Shown here: positions 1 through 5,240 of the stretch, one piece after another | How the letters are laid out: each line of letters opens with the position of its first letter | How positions within the stretch are numbered: the stretch's first letter is position 1 | Assembly (NCBI GenBank): GCA_937895975.1 | Contig: CALBLG010000218.1 | Location: 1-6,909 of the forward strand | Length of the DNA stretch: 6,909 nt | Direction: 5' to 3' | DNA from: an uncultured Slackia sp. | Lineage (GTDB): Bacteria > Actinomycetota > Coriobacteriia > Coriobacteriales > Eggerthellaceae | Notes under the pieces: generated by a model | The model's input: only the letters and a program-made list of their open reading frames with translations | Databases searched by the model: none | Told to the model about the DNA's origin: nothing | Translations under genes and position numbers: made by a program

Positions 1-53
1 ACTGCAGCGCCAGGCTGCGGGAGGACAGGGCGTCGCGCTCATGCAGGGCGTTT

Positions 54-84
54 CCCCGTATTTCGGGGCCTTCGGGCCCCTTTC
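54..84 (+). terminator. GC-rich UUCG-loop terminator of an upstream unit
   Basis: GGGGCC (65-70) pairs with GGCCCC (75-80) around a TTCG loop closed by C-G, a very stable tetraloop, and TTTCTCGTTT follows. This looks like an intrinsic terminator for a plus-strand unit that ends left of the window or within positions 1-50. CCCCG (54-58) can instead pair with CGGGG (64-68), which would break the terminator stem. Positions 1-53 show no recognisable gene end; all three plus frames stay open past position 140, so nothing was assigned there. Confidence 0.55.
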
Positions 85-169
85 TCGTTTCCGGGCTTGT
101 TGGACATTTTCGGTGTTTCGTCCATTCCTCAATATGGCATTTTGAGTAGTATTTTGCGTGTCGAAAAAT

Positions 170-175
170 GAGGGG
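170..175 (+). promoter_or_regulatory. ribosome binding site fixing the amidohydrolase start
   Basis: GAGGGG lies 6 bases before ATG 182. It is directly against ATG 176 and lies downstream of GTG 158, so 182 is the only in-frame start here with normal Shine-Dalgarno spacing. Confidence 0.65.
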
Positions 176-181
176 ATGAAC

Positions 182-1186
182 ATGACCTGGGAAGTTCACG
201 AAGTTCACAAGCGCTTGTACCCTGATGAGGGTTGGACGCCTGCAAAAGCGATTCTTGAAGATGAAAAGCATTTGCACGATGAGGGCCACCCCGATGCAAA
301 TGGTTGGCCCATCTGGCATTATCGCTATGGTCGTTCGAACGAAGGGCCGGGTTCGGGAAAGTTGCCCGATTGTCCGATCGTCGATGTGCATACTCACGCT
401 TGGGTGGATAGCTTTGCGCCGCGCATGCGCGAATATTTCGGGAAGAATTTCGGAGCTACTGCATTCAATTCGGGAACGCTCGATGGCGTGCGCGAAAGAA
501 AGCGACAGCTTGGGGTGACTAAATCGGTCATTTTGCCTGTTCCGACTAACCCTCGCCAAGTGCCGCAATTCAATGAATGGCTGAAAGATTATCTTGATGA
601 CCCTGACATTGTGCCTTTTATGGGCGTTGTGCGCGATATGGACGACCCTGTTGCTGAGATTCATCGATGTGCGCACCTTGGCTTCAAAGGCCTGAAGTTG
701 CACCCTGTGAATCAGCATTTCAAGATGAGCGATCCAAAAATGTTCCCCATCTACGAGGCCGCTATTGAAGAGAACATGGTCATCCTTTTTCATACGGGGT
801 CGGGCATAGATTATCCGACCGTTGGTCCCGATTGGGATTGTTCGCCCGTCGAAATCGATCGTTTCTTTAACAAATTCCCTTACAAGCGCACGGTTTTGGC
901 GCATTTGGGCGGCAGCGTGCCTGACTTTACGCATCCGCCCGAGTTGCATCCTGAATGGCCTGGTTACATGGACACCGCTTTTCAGGTGGGGCATCTATCG
1001 AATGAAGACTTCCTTCGCATTGTGCGTGGCTTTGGCACTGACCGTATCTTGTTTGGTACCGATTCGCCATGGGAAGATACGAGTGACTTCTTGACAAGGT
1101 TGGCGCATATCGGACTGACCGATGAAGAGCTGCGCGATATTTTGTATCGCAACGCGTCGAGGCTTCTGGATTTGGGCTTGGAGTAG
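182..1186 (+). CDS. amidohydrolase family 2 (TIM-barrel metal-dependent hydrolase)
   Basis: This is a 334-residue cytoplasmic enzyme with no signal peptide or membrane segment. The amidohydrolase-2 pattern is visible in order: VDVHTH (Asp68, His70, His72) after the first strand, GLKLHP (His174), LFHTGSG (His204), LAHLGG (His241), and ILFGTDSPW with the probable catalytic Asp294. These match the metal-binding and acid/base positions of the superfamily, which hydrolyses or decarboxylates small cyclic or carboxylated substrates; the substrate here cannot be read. The first 60 or so residues are a charged, His- and Trp-rich extension before the barrel. ATG 182 was chosen over GTG 158 (8 residues longer) because of GAGGGG at 170-175. 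The gene appears to be monocistronic, since a strong terminator follows it. Its codons look somewhat more AT-rich than those of the transporter genes. Family assignment is firm; specific function is unknown. Confidence 0.88.
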   Translation: MTWEVHEVHKRLYPDEGWTPAKAILEDEKHLHDEGHPDANGWPIWHYRYGRSNEGPGSGKLPDCPIVDVHTHAWVDSFAPRMREYFGKNFGATAFNSGTLDGVRERKRQLGVTKSVILPVPTNPRQVPQFNEWLKDYLDDPDIVPFMGVVRDMDDPVAEIHRCAHLGFKGLKLHPVNQHFKMSDPKMFPIYEAAIEENMVILFHTGSGIDYPTVGPDWDCSPVEIDRFFNKFPYKRTVLAHLGGSVPDFTHPPELHPEWPGYMDTAFQVGHLSNEDFLRIVRGFGTDRILFGTDSPWEDTSDFLTRLAHIGLTDEELRDILYRNASRLLDLGLE

Positions 1187-1256
1187 CGGACGCGTGTCAT
1201 TTGGGCCGTCTCGCATGGTCTGATAATTAGGCCGCTCGCATATTAAAGCGCATCGT

Positions 1257-1290
1257 TATACCCCGTCTATCGTAGGCGGGGTATACTTTT
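1257..1290 (+). terminator. rho-independent terminator after the amidohydrolase (or attenuator before nhaC)
   Basis: Positions 1257-1268 pair with 1274-1285 in a 12-bp stem (nine perfect pairs, one G-T wobble, then two more pairs) with an ATCGT loop, followed by CTTTT. It lies 70 bases after the amidohydrolase stop, which fits termination of that gene. If the promoter of the downstream antiporter lies in 1200-1250, where TGATAATTA occurs at 1221-1229, the same hairpin would sit inside its leader and act as an attenuator. Confidence 0.8.
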
Positions 1291-1311
1291 GCCCATTGTC
1301 TAAGCGGATGG

Positions 1312-1383
1312 GCTTTCGCCAATGCTTTTTCGACTGGCGTTTGTGTCGGTCGGGAGCTGGCATTTTTGGGAAGAGGCGAAAGC
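1312..1383 (+). promoter_or_regulatory. structured 5' leader of the NhaC antiporter gene, class unknown
   Basis: GCTTTCGCC (1312-1320) is perfectly complementary to GGCGAAAGC (1375-1383). The next bases, AATGC (1321-1325), pair with GCATT (1360-1364), so fourteen consecutive bases on the 5' side find partners, interrupted on the 3' side only by a 10-base bulge (1365-1374, TTTGGGAAGA). The enclosed part, 1326-1359, can form a small CGAC/GTCG hairpin. The structure ends 12 bases before the antiporter ribosome binding site. A cis-acting RNA such as an ion-responsive riboswitch or protein site is plausible for an antiporter, but the fold was not matched to any known class. Confidence 0.4.
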
Positions 1384-1395
1384 GCGTCCACTGGT

Positions 1396-1401
1396 AAGGA
1401 G
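1396..1401 (+). promoter_or_regulatory. ribosome binding site fixing the nhaC start
   Basis: AAGGAG is 5 bases before ATG 1407. The in-frame GTG at 1401 overlaps this sequence and is therefore unlikely to be the start. Confidence 0.8.
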
Positions 1402-1406
1402 TGGAT

Positions 1407-3128
1407 ATGGAAAGCTTCGCGCTTATCGACACGGGCATATGGTCTATTGTGCCCCCGCTGTTGGCGCTTGGTTTGGCGCTGATTACGAAGGAGGTGTATT
1501 TGTCTCTCACGATTGGTGTATTCACGGGCATGGTGATCTACGCATTCACGCTCGATGGCGTGGGCTTCGGCCAACTGGTCGAAGCGTTTTGCCTGGTGCC
1601 GCAAATGATGGGCGAGCAAATTGCGAACAATGGAGCGTTGCTGCTATTCCTCGCATTATTGGGCGCGCTTGTGGTGCTGATCGCCATCGCGGGCGGTTCT
1701 CGCGCGTATGGCGCGTGGGTTTCCGAGCACGTGAAAAGCGCTCGTCTTGCTCGTATGATGACCGCAGTTTTGGGCGTCCTCATCTTCGTGGATGACTATT
1801 TCAACTGCTTGACGGTTGGCGCCGTTATGCGTCCCATCACCGACCGTTTCCGTATCAGCCACGAAAAGCTGGCGTGGCTCATTGACTCGAGCGCGGCTCC
1901 GGTGTGCATTATCGCGCCCGTGTCTTCGTGGGCAGTTGCCGTGGGCGGCTATCTTGGAGACGATGGCTTCAACCTATTTGTGCAATCGATCCCTTACAAC
2001 TTTTACGCGCTGGCGACTATCGTGTTCGTGTTCTTCGTCGCGTTTATTGGCTTGGACTTCGGTCCGATGAAGAAGGCCGAAGCTGCTGCCGCGAAGTATG
2101 GCGCAGCCGAGGCGGAGCATGTTGCCGCCGCCGATCCGGGCAAAGTTATCACGCATCCCGACGAGCTTGAGGCCGACACTCATTTGAGCGTTGCGACCGA
2201 GCGCACTGCTGCGAAGATCGCTGAGAAGAACAACCCCCAGTCGGCTTTGGATATGCCTTCGACCGTCATCGCCGAGGAAACGGAGCTTGCCGAAGCTGTT
2301 GCCTCGACCCAGGCCGAGGCGTCCTTCAAGGGCATGAAGGTTTCGGAAAAGGGCAAGGTGTACGATCTGATCGTTCCGATTCTGGTGCTTATCGTGTTCT
2401 CGATTTGGGGCATGCTGTACGTGGGCGGCTTCTTCGAGGGTGCCGATTTCGCGACTGCCGTTGGCGAAGACCCGGTGAGCGGCTTGTGCATTGGATCGTT
2501 CGTGGCGCTGGTGGTTGCTGCGGCAATGTATTTGCCGCGCGGCCTGTGTACGCTGCAGGGCTATATGGAAGGTGTTGCCGAGGGAGTTCGCTCCATGGTG
2601 GGCGCCATCATGATTTTGGTGCTGGCGTGGTCGCTTGGTGGCGTGTGCCGCTACATGATTGGCACGGGTCCGTTCGTGAGCAACTTCCTGAATGGTTTGG
2701 GCGTAAGCTTGGCTTTGCTGCCGGTCGTCATTTTCCTTGTGGCTGCGTTCATTGGCTTTTCCATGGGCACCAGTTGGGGCACCATTGCATTGATTTTGCC
2801 GATTGTTGTTGGCGTGTTCGACCCGAGCGACCCGTTGTTTCTGGTTGCTATTGGTGCGACGCTTGGCGGCGCGGTATACGGCGACCATATTTCGCCGATT
2901 TCCGATACCACTATTCTTTCTTCGGCTGGCGCCGAATGCAACCATATGGCGCATGTGTCGACGCAGATTCCGTATGCGAGCATCGTGTTCGTATCGGGCG
3001 CAATTGGTTATGTAGTCGCCGGTTTGACGGGCAGTCCGTGGATTCCTCTGATTTTGACCATGGTGTTGTCGTGCGGCGGGTTCGTCGTGATTGCGAAGGT
3101 CATGAACAAGAAAGACCCTGCGGCATAG
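1407..3128 (+). CDS. nhaC: NhaC-family Na+/H+ antiporter
   Basis: This 573-residue, very hydrophobic inner-membrane protein belongs to the NhaC/ion-transporter family, which exchanges internal Na+ for external H+ in sodium and pH homeostasis. Family landmarks are clear: FVDDYFNCLTVGAVMRP near residues 127-143, DSSAAPVCIIAPVSSW ending near 175, FSMGTSWGT near 451-459, and YGDHISPISDTTILSSAG near 491-508. The acidic and polar residues in these segments are the expected ion-path positions. Between about residues 217 and 318 sits a roughly 100-residue hydrophilic segment rich in Ala and Glu, with no membrane character, presumably a cytoplasmic loop between the two halves; it may be longer than usual for the family. 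The first transmembrane helix starts near residue 10. The gene stands alone behind a folded leader and is closed by a terminator shared with the convergent dGTPase gene. The transported cation and any selectivity for malate/lactate-type substrates cannot be read from sequence. Confidence 0.9.
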   Translation: MESFALIDTGIWSIVPPLLALGLALITKEVYLSLTIGVFTGMVIYAFTLDGVGFGQLVEAFCLVPQMMGEQIANNGALLLFLALLGALVVLIAIAGGSRAYGAWVSEHVKSARLARMMTAVLGVLIFVDDYFNCLTVGAVMRPITDRFRISHEKLAWLIDSSAAPVCIIAPVSSWAVAVGGYLGDDGFNLFVQSIPYNFYALATIVFVFFVAFIGLDFGPMKKAEAAAAKYGAAEAEHVAAADPGKVITHPDELEADTHLSVATERTAAKIAEKNNPQSALDMPSTVIAEETELAEAVASTQAEASFKGMKVSEKGKVYDLIVPILVLIVFSIWGMLYVGGFFEGADFATAVGEDPVSGLCIGSFVALVVAAAMYLPRGLCTLQGYMEGVAEGVRSMVGAIMILVLAWSLGGVCRYMIGTGPFVSNFLNGLGVSLALLPVVIFLVAAFIGFSMGTSWGTIALILPIVVGVFDPSDPLFLVAIGATLGGAVYGDHISPISDTTILSSAGAECNHMAHVSTQIPYASIVFVSGAIGYVVAGLTGSPWIPLILTMVLSCGGFVVIAKVMNKKDPAA

Positions 3129-3146
3129 AGGCGGGGTCGGATACGG

Positions 3147-3175
3147 AAGAGGTCGGGTTCACTCGGCCTCTTTTT
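3147..3175 (+). terminator. terminator between convergent nhaC and dGTPase genes
   Basis: AAGAGGTCGGG (3147-3157) pairs with CTCGGCCTCTT (3162-3172) around a TTCA loop, with two G-T wobbles, and the T run continues to 3175. It is oriented to stop the plus-strand antiporter transcript. Its T run overlaps the TAA stop codon (3174-3176) of the opposing gene. Read on the minus strand the stem lacks a good U tract, so it is mainly a plus-strand terminator. Confidence 0.8.
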
Positions 3176-4400
3176 ATGCCCGATGGTAGTCGATTCCGTC
3201 GAAGTAGCTGCGGAATTCTACGTGATGCTTGCTCTGGGGACAGATGAATTCGTGGGCTGCCAGGAAGTATTCGTCGGTCATGGCAGCAAGGTAATCGACG
3301 ACGATTTGGTGCGGCTCTTCTTTTCGGTAGGGGGCGTCGTCGTCGTAAAGACGACGCTGGCGCTCGATTTTCTCGATATGGTGTTTGAAGAGCGGTGAGG
3401 TTTCGTTATTCGTTTTTAGGTCGCGCAGCAATTGCTCGTAGAGTTCTTCGAACATGGGGCGAATTTCTTCTTCGTAGATGTCGCCCTGGTCGCCGGCTAA
3501 GTAGATGCGTTCATAATTTTCGGCTTTGGCGGTCTTCAGCGCGGCGAAGGCATCATCGCTCATTTCAATACGGTCGCGCTGGTAGCTGTGTTCCACGATG
3601 TCGACCGTCAGGTTGTTGATGATTTCAGCGTTCATCACGCCCATGGGGCCAGCTGTGAAATGCCGGTCAGATTCAAGTGCGCCGACGCCCATGGCGTCTT
3701 GGCGATCTTTGCCTACATAGGCCACCATATCGGAAATGCGCACCACGCAGCCTTCGAGTGTGCTGGGTCTCAGATGCCCGATGGCCGACTCGTCAACATA
3801 GCATGCTTCCATGTTGGCATCGAAATCGGCGAAGCTCTGAACGGTTCCCAGATAGAATGTTTTCTGGCTGCTTTCGCCATTGTGGCACAACACGCCGTCG
3901 AGCGTTTGCAAGCTTACGTTACGCGCATACAGATGGTCGAGCACGCGGGCGCTGTGCACGTTGTGGTTGAAATAGCGGCCCGTATCGTGGTGGTAAAGGT
4001 CATTCAGAATATGCTCGCCCGCATGGCCGAAAGGAGTATGACCCAGGTCGTGTCCCAGGGCGATGGCTTCGGTAAGGTCTTCGTTCAGGCGCAGCATGCG
4101 TGCAATGGTGCGTGCCGTGCGGGCGACAAGCTGCACGTGCAGGCCGCGACGCGAGATGTCATCGTTGCGCACGAAACTGAATACCTGGGTTTTGCCGGCA
4201 TAGCGGTTATAAGGCGGCACATTGAGGATTTTATCGATATCGCGGCAAAATGGCGGGCGATGCAGGCGCGGCGACATGTCTCGTTTTGGGTTACGGCGCA
4301 GCGCGGCATCGTTCTCGCATCGATAGGGATTGGCGACGCCCTGCGCCGTATCGGCCTTCCATTGCTCGATGAATTCAGGGGAGAAATTGTTGTAAGCCAT
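3174..4400 (-). CDS. dgt: HD-domain dGTP triphosphohydrolase (dGTPase-like)
   Basis: This 408-residue soluble protein has the HD metal-phosphohydrolase core of dGTPases, which convert dGTP to deoxyguanosine and triphosphate and so affect dNTP pools. Visible residues: His88 (in RRGLHVQLVARTARTIAR), the His117-Asp118 pair in ALGHDLGHTPFGHAGE with the extra His121, His126 and Glu129, and the distal Asp224 in RISDMVAYVG. KTQVFSF near residues 70-76 is a family hallmark. The start ATG at 4400 is chosen because AAGGAG lies 5 bases upstream on the minus strand; an in-frame ATG at 4490 would add 30 residues read from an inverted-repeat arm and is rejected. It differs from the Escherichia coli Dgt type: FCRDIDKILNVPPYNRYAGK replaces the usual FRRL-type segment, as in a divergent subgroup common in anaerobic Gram-positives. 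The actual nucleotide preference is therefore uncertain and the symbol rests on family similarity. Confidence 0.85.
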   Translation of the reverse strand: MAYNNFSPEFIEQWKADTAQGVANPYRCENDAALRRNPKRDMSPRLHRPPFCRDIDKILNVPPYNRYAGKTQVFSFVRNDDISRRGLHVQLVARTARTIARMLRLNEDLTEAIALGHDLGHTPFGHAGEHILNDLYHHDTGRYFNHNVHSARVLDHLYARNVSLQTLDGVLCHNGESSQKTFYLGTVQSFADFDANMEACYVDESAIGHLRPSTLEGCVVRISDMVAYVGKDRQDAMGVGALESDRHFTAGPMGVMNAEIINNLTVDIVEHSYQRDRIEMSDDAFAALKTAKAENYERIYLAGDQGDIYEEEIRPMFEELYEQLLRDLKTNNETSPLFKHHIEKIERQRRLYDDDAPYRKEEPHQIVVDYLAAMTDEYFLAAHEFICPQSKHHVEFRSYFDGIDYHRA

Positions 4401-4405
4401 GGGTG

Positions 4406-4411
4406 CTCCTT
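4406..4411 (-). promoter_or_regulatory. ribosome binding site fixing the dGTPase start
   Basis: CTCCTT on the plus strand reads AAGGAG on the minus strand, 5 bases before the ATG at 4400. It supports this start over the longer one at 4490. Confidence 0.8.
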
Positions 4412-4440
4412 GGCTGCGTGCTGCGGAATTGGTTGATTCG

Positions 4441-4468
4441 AGTATACGACATCGTTGAGGTTGGCGAA
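4441..4468 (-). promoter_or_regulatory. candidate dGTPase promoter
   Basis: On the minus strand TATACT (4446-4441) is one base from the -10 consensus, and a weak TTCGCC (4468-4463) lies 16 bases upstream. This would give a leader of about 34 bases. The poor -35 hexamer lies inside the left arm of the 37-bp inverted repeat, so the repeat would overlap the promoter. Confidence 0.35.
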
Positions 4469-4621
4469 CGCGGCGGCGGACGGGGCGCATTGGGCCACGG
4501 TTCGCTACCGTTCGCTCCGCTCTCTATGCGCTCACCTGGCCTCGTTTAACTGAATAAAGGAAAAGCAAGTATGAACTCGGACGACCCAATGCGCCCCGTC
4601 CGCCGCCGCGTTCGCCAACCT
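4458..4621. repeat. perfect 37-bp inverted repeat around a 90-nt centre (MITE-like)
   Basis: Positions 4458-4494 are the exact reverse complement of 4585-4621: 37 of 37 bases, arms beginning AGGTTGGCGAACG and ending GCATTGGG. The centre 4495-4584 is unpaired overall. TTG occurs immediately outside both ends (4455-4457 and 4622-4624), which could be a 3-bp target duplication or chance. No transposase is encoded. The inner end of the left arm plus the first part of the centre resembles the flank of the tandem array near 6761-6800. The element lies between the divergent dGTPase and symporter units. It could be a non-autonomous mobile element, a cruciform-forming site, or the template of a long hairpin RNA. 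The exactness implies recent origin or maintenance. Confidence 0.85.
4481..4513 (+). repeat. degenerate copy of the array-flank module
   Basis: The bases GCGCATTGGGCCACGG followed by TTCGCTACCGTTCGCTCCGC resemble CCATTGGGGCCACGG followed by TCGCCTACCGCTTCGCC at 6771-6803. Shared parts are CATTGGG(G)CCACGGT and the CTACCG-TTCGC run that comes after it. The module spans the boundary between the left inverted-repeat arm and the centre of that element. Confidence 0.5.
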
Positions 4622-4635
4622 TTGGCTCGGACCAT

Positions 4636-4707
4636 GGATTCGGAGGGCGCGTGCGTCGTAGGGACGCCTGGAACGTTGTCCCGGAGACGCGCGTGTCCTC
4701 CGAATCC
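4636..4707 (+). other. 22-bp hairpin, probably a plus-strand RNA structure
   Basis: Positions 4636-4657 pair with 4686-4707 over 22 consecutive positions: 19 Watson-Crick pairs and three G-U pairs. Inside the loop GGGAC (4661-4665) pairs with GTCCC (4678-4682). All three exceptions are G-U in a plus-strand transcript but would be A-C mismatches in a minus-strand one, so the stem is best explained as a folded plus-strand RNA. It starts 14 bases after the 37-bp inverted repeat. TTTTTATTT at 4734-4742, preceded by a weak stem (4706-4710 with 4727-4733), could end such a transcript. No known RNA family was recognised. Confidence 0.5.
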
Positions 4708-4820
4708 TGTAGGCGACATTCCATAAACAGAGGTTTTTATTTGCGCGTTCGCTCACGTCAAGCTCCTATGCTTCCTTGAAACCTTTTCGTAAAAAACTAT
4801 TCCACTGCAGCGTGCGATAG

Positions 4821-4829
4821 TGCTATAGT
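4821..4829 (+). promoter_or_regulatory. extended -10 promoter of the riboswitch-symporter transcript
   Basis: TGCTATAGT is a TG-N-TATAGT extended -10 element, one base from the -10 consensus. No good -35 hexamer is present at 16-18 bases upstream, as is common for extended -10 promoters. An A tract at 4791-4796 may act as an UP element. Transcription would begin near 4836, just before the first leader hairpin, giving a leader of about 400 bases. Confidence 0.55.
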
Positions 4830-4840
4830 CTGCGACAGCA

Positions 4841-4896
4841 CCTGGGGATTGAGAGCAGCTTCTTTCCTCTCTCTTGTCGCTCTTCTCAATCCCAGG
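4841..4896 (+). other. 5' leader hairpin upstream of the glycine riboswitch
   Basis: CCTGGGGATTGAGA (4841-4854) pairs with TCTCAATCCCAGG (4884-4896), 13 bp with one bulged G and a pyrimidine-rich loop. No T run follows, so it is not a typical terminator. It lacks the conserved glycine-aptamer core, so it is not a second aptamer. Its loop side contains AGAGCAGCTTC (4852-4862), the same 11 bases found at the 3' end of the real aptamer (5065-5075). It could protect the 5' end or be a relic of an upstream aptamer. Confidence 0.55.
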
Positions 4897-4975
4897 GTTT
4901 ACAAGTGCATAGCGCCACCCCGTCGATACGTCTTGAATCGAAGCTTTTCCGGCCGAGACTGGACGCGTTAGGGGC

Positions 4976-5068
4976 CTCTGGAGAATCCCAAGCAAATGGG
5001 TGCCGAAGGGGCAAGCGCCGCGAAAACCATGATCGCGCGGCGTGAAACTCTCAGGCAAAAGGACAGAG
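4976..5068 (+). promoter_or_regulatory. glycine riboswitch, single aptamer
   Basis: The conserved glycine-aptamer core is present: GCCGAAGGGGCAAG (5002-5015) and AAACTCTCAGGCAAAAGGAC (5045-5064). P1 is CTCTG (4976-4980) with CAGAG (5064-5068). GAGA (4981-4984) pairs with TCTC (5049-5052). CCCA (4987-4990) pairs with TGGG (4997-5000), and CGCCGCG (5016-5022) pairs perfectly with CGCGGCG (5036-5042). Only one complete aptamer is seen; 4897-4975 lacks the core of a tandem partner. The aptamer is on the sense strand, 172 bases before a Na+:alanine/glycine symporter, a known target of this riboswitch class. In such transporters the switch usually lowers expression when glycine is plentiful; the direction here is inferred. 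Confidence 0.92.
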
Positions 5069-5171
5069 CAGCTTCACCGCTTGTTGCAATCTTATTCGAG
5101 GCTTGTCGTTTGATTGTTGCAACGCTGTTTCCTTCATTTGCATAGCTCCATAGATTTCAAAGGCCCCTGGC

Positions 5172-5237
5172 GCTTCCTTTGGTCGCATCGCGAGTGGCGT
5201 TTTGCCAAGGCATTCTCGCGAAGCGAAGAAAGGAAGC
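5172..5237 (+). promoter_or_regulatory. hairpin hiding the symporter ribosome binding site (riboswitch expression platform)
   Basis: GCTTCCTTT (5172-5180) is the exact complement of AAAGGAAGC (5229-5237), which contains the Shine-Dalgarno of the symporter. Inside, TCGCGAG (5188-5194) pairs with CTCGCGA (5215-5221), and TGGC (5195-5198) pairs with GCCA (5204-5207). The fold would block ribosome loading. TCCTTT (5175-5180) can instead pair with AAAGGA (5058-5063) of the glycine aptamer, a 6-bp alternative that would free the site when the aptamer is not folded. This suggests translational control that turns uptake off at high glycine. A separate stem, 5083-5090 with 5116-5123, lies between the two parts. 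Confidence 0.6.
5230..5234 (+). promoter_or_regulatory. ribosome binding site fixing the symporter start at GTG 5241
   Basis: AAGGA is 6 bases before GTG 5241. The longer in-frame start, TTG 5202, has no ribosome binding site and lies in the sequestering hairpin. Confidence 0.75.
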
Positions 5238-5240
5238 ATT

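Noticed and set aside
1..144. 3' end of an upstream protein gene
   Set aside because: The open frames carry no recognisable protein end, and the frame-2 version would read through the terminator hairpin to a stop at 142-144.
100..152. Promoter for the amidohydrolase (TGGACA at 101-106, TAGTAT at 147-152)
   Set aside because: The two hexamers are too far apart to form one promoter, and neither has a good partner at 16-18 bases. TAGTAT alone would give a sensible leader but is weak.
158..181. GTG 158 start for the amidohydrolase
   Set aside because: There is no Shine-Dalgarno before it; GAGGGG at 170-175 serves ATG 182.
1974..2954. 326-residue open frame on the minus strand
   Set aside because: It lies antisense within the antiporter gene, is very rich in Arg, His, Asn and Gln without any domain, and follows from codon bias of the real gene.
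3588..4436. 282-residue open frame on the plus strand
   Set aside because: It is antisense to the dGTPase gene, which has clear catalytic motifs and a good ribosome binding site; the plus-strand product shows no family motif.
4401..4490. 30-residue N-terminal extension of the dGTPase from ATG 4490
   Set aside because: It would be encoded in the inverted-repeat arm and has no ribosome binding site, while ATG 4400 has AAGGAG at proper spacing.
4524..4756. Minus-strand open frames of 66-74 residues across the inverted-repeat and hairpin region
   Set aside because: They arise from GC-rich paired sequence, have no ribosome binding site and show no protein family features.
4897..4975. A second (tandem) glycine aptamer upstream of the first
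   Set aside because: It lacks the GCCGAAGGGGCAA and CTCTCAGGCAAAAGG cores; only generic short stems such as TCGAT/ATCGA are present.
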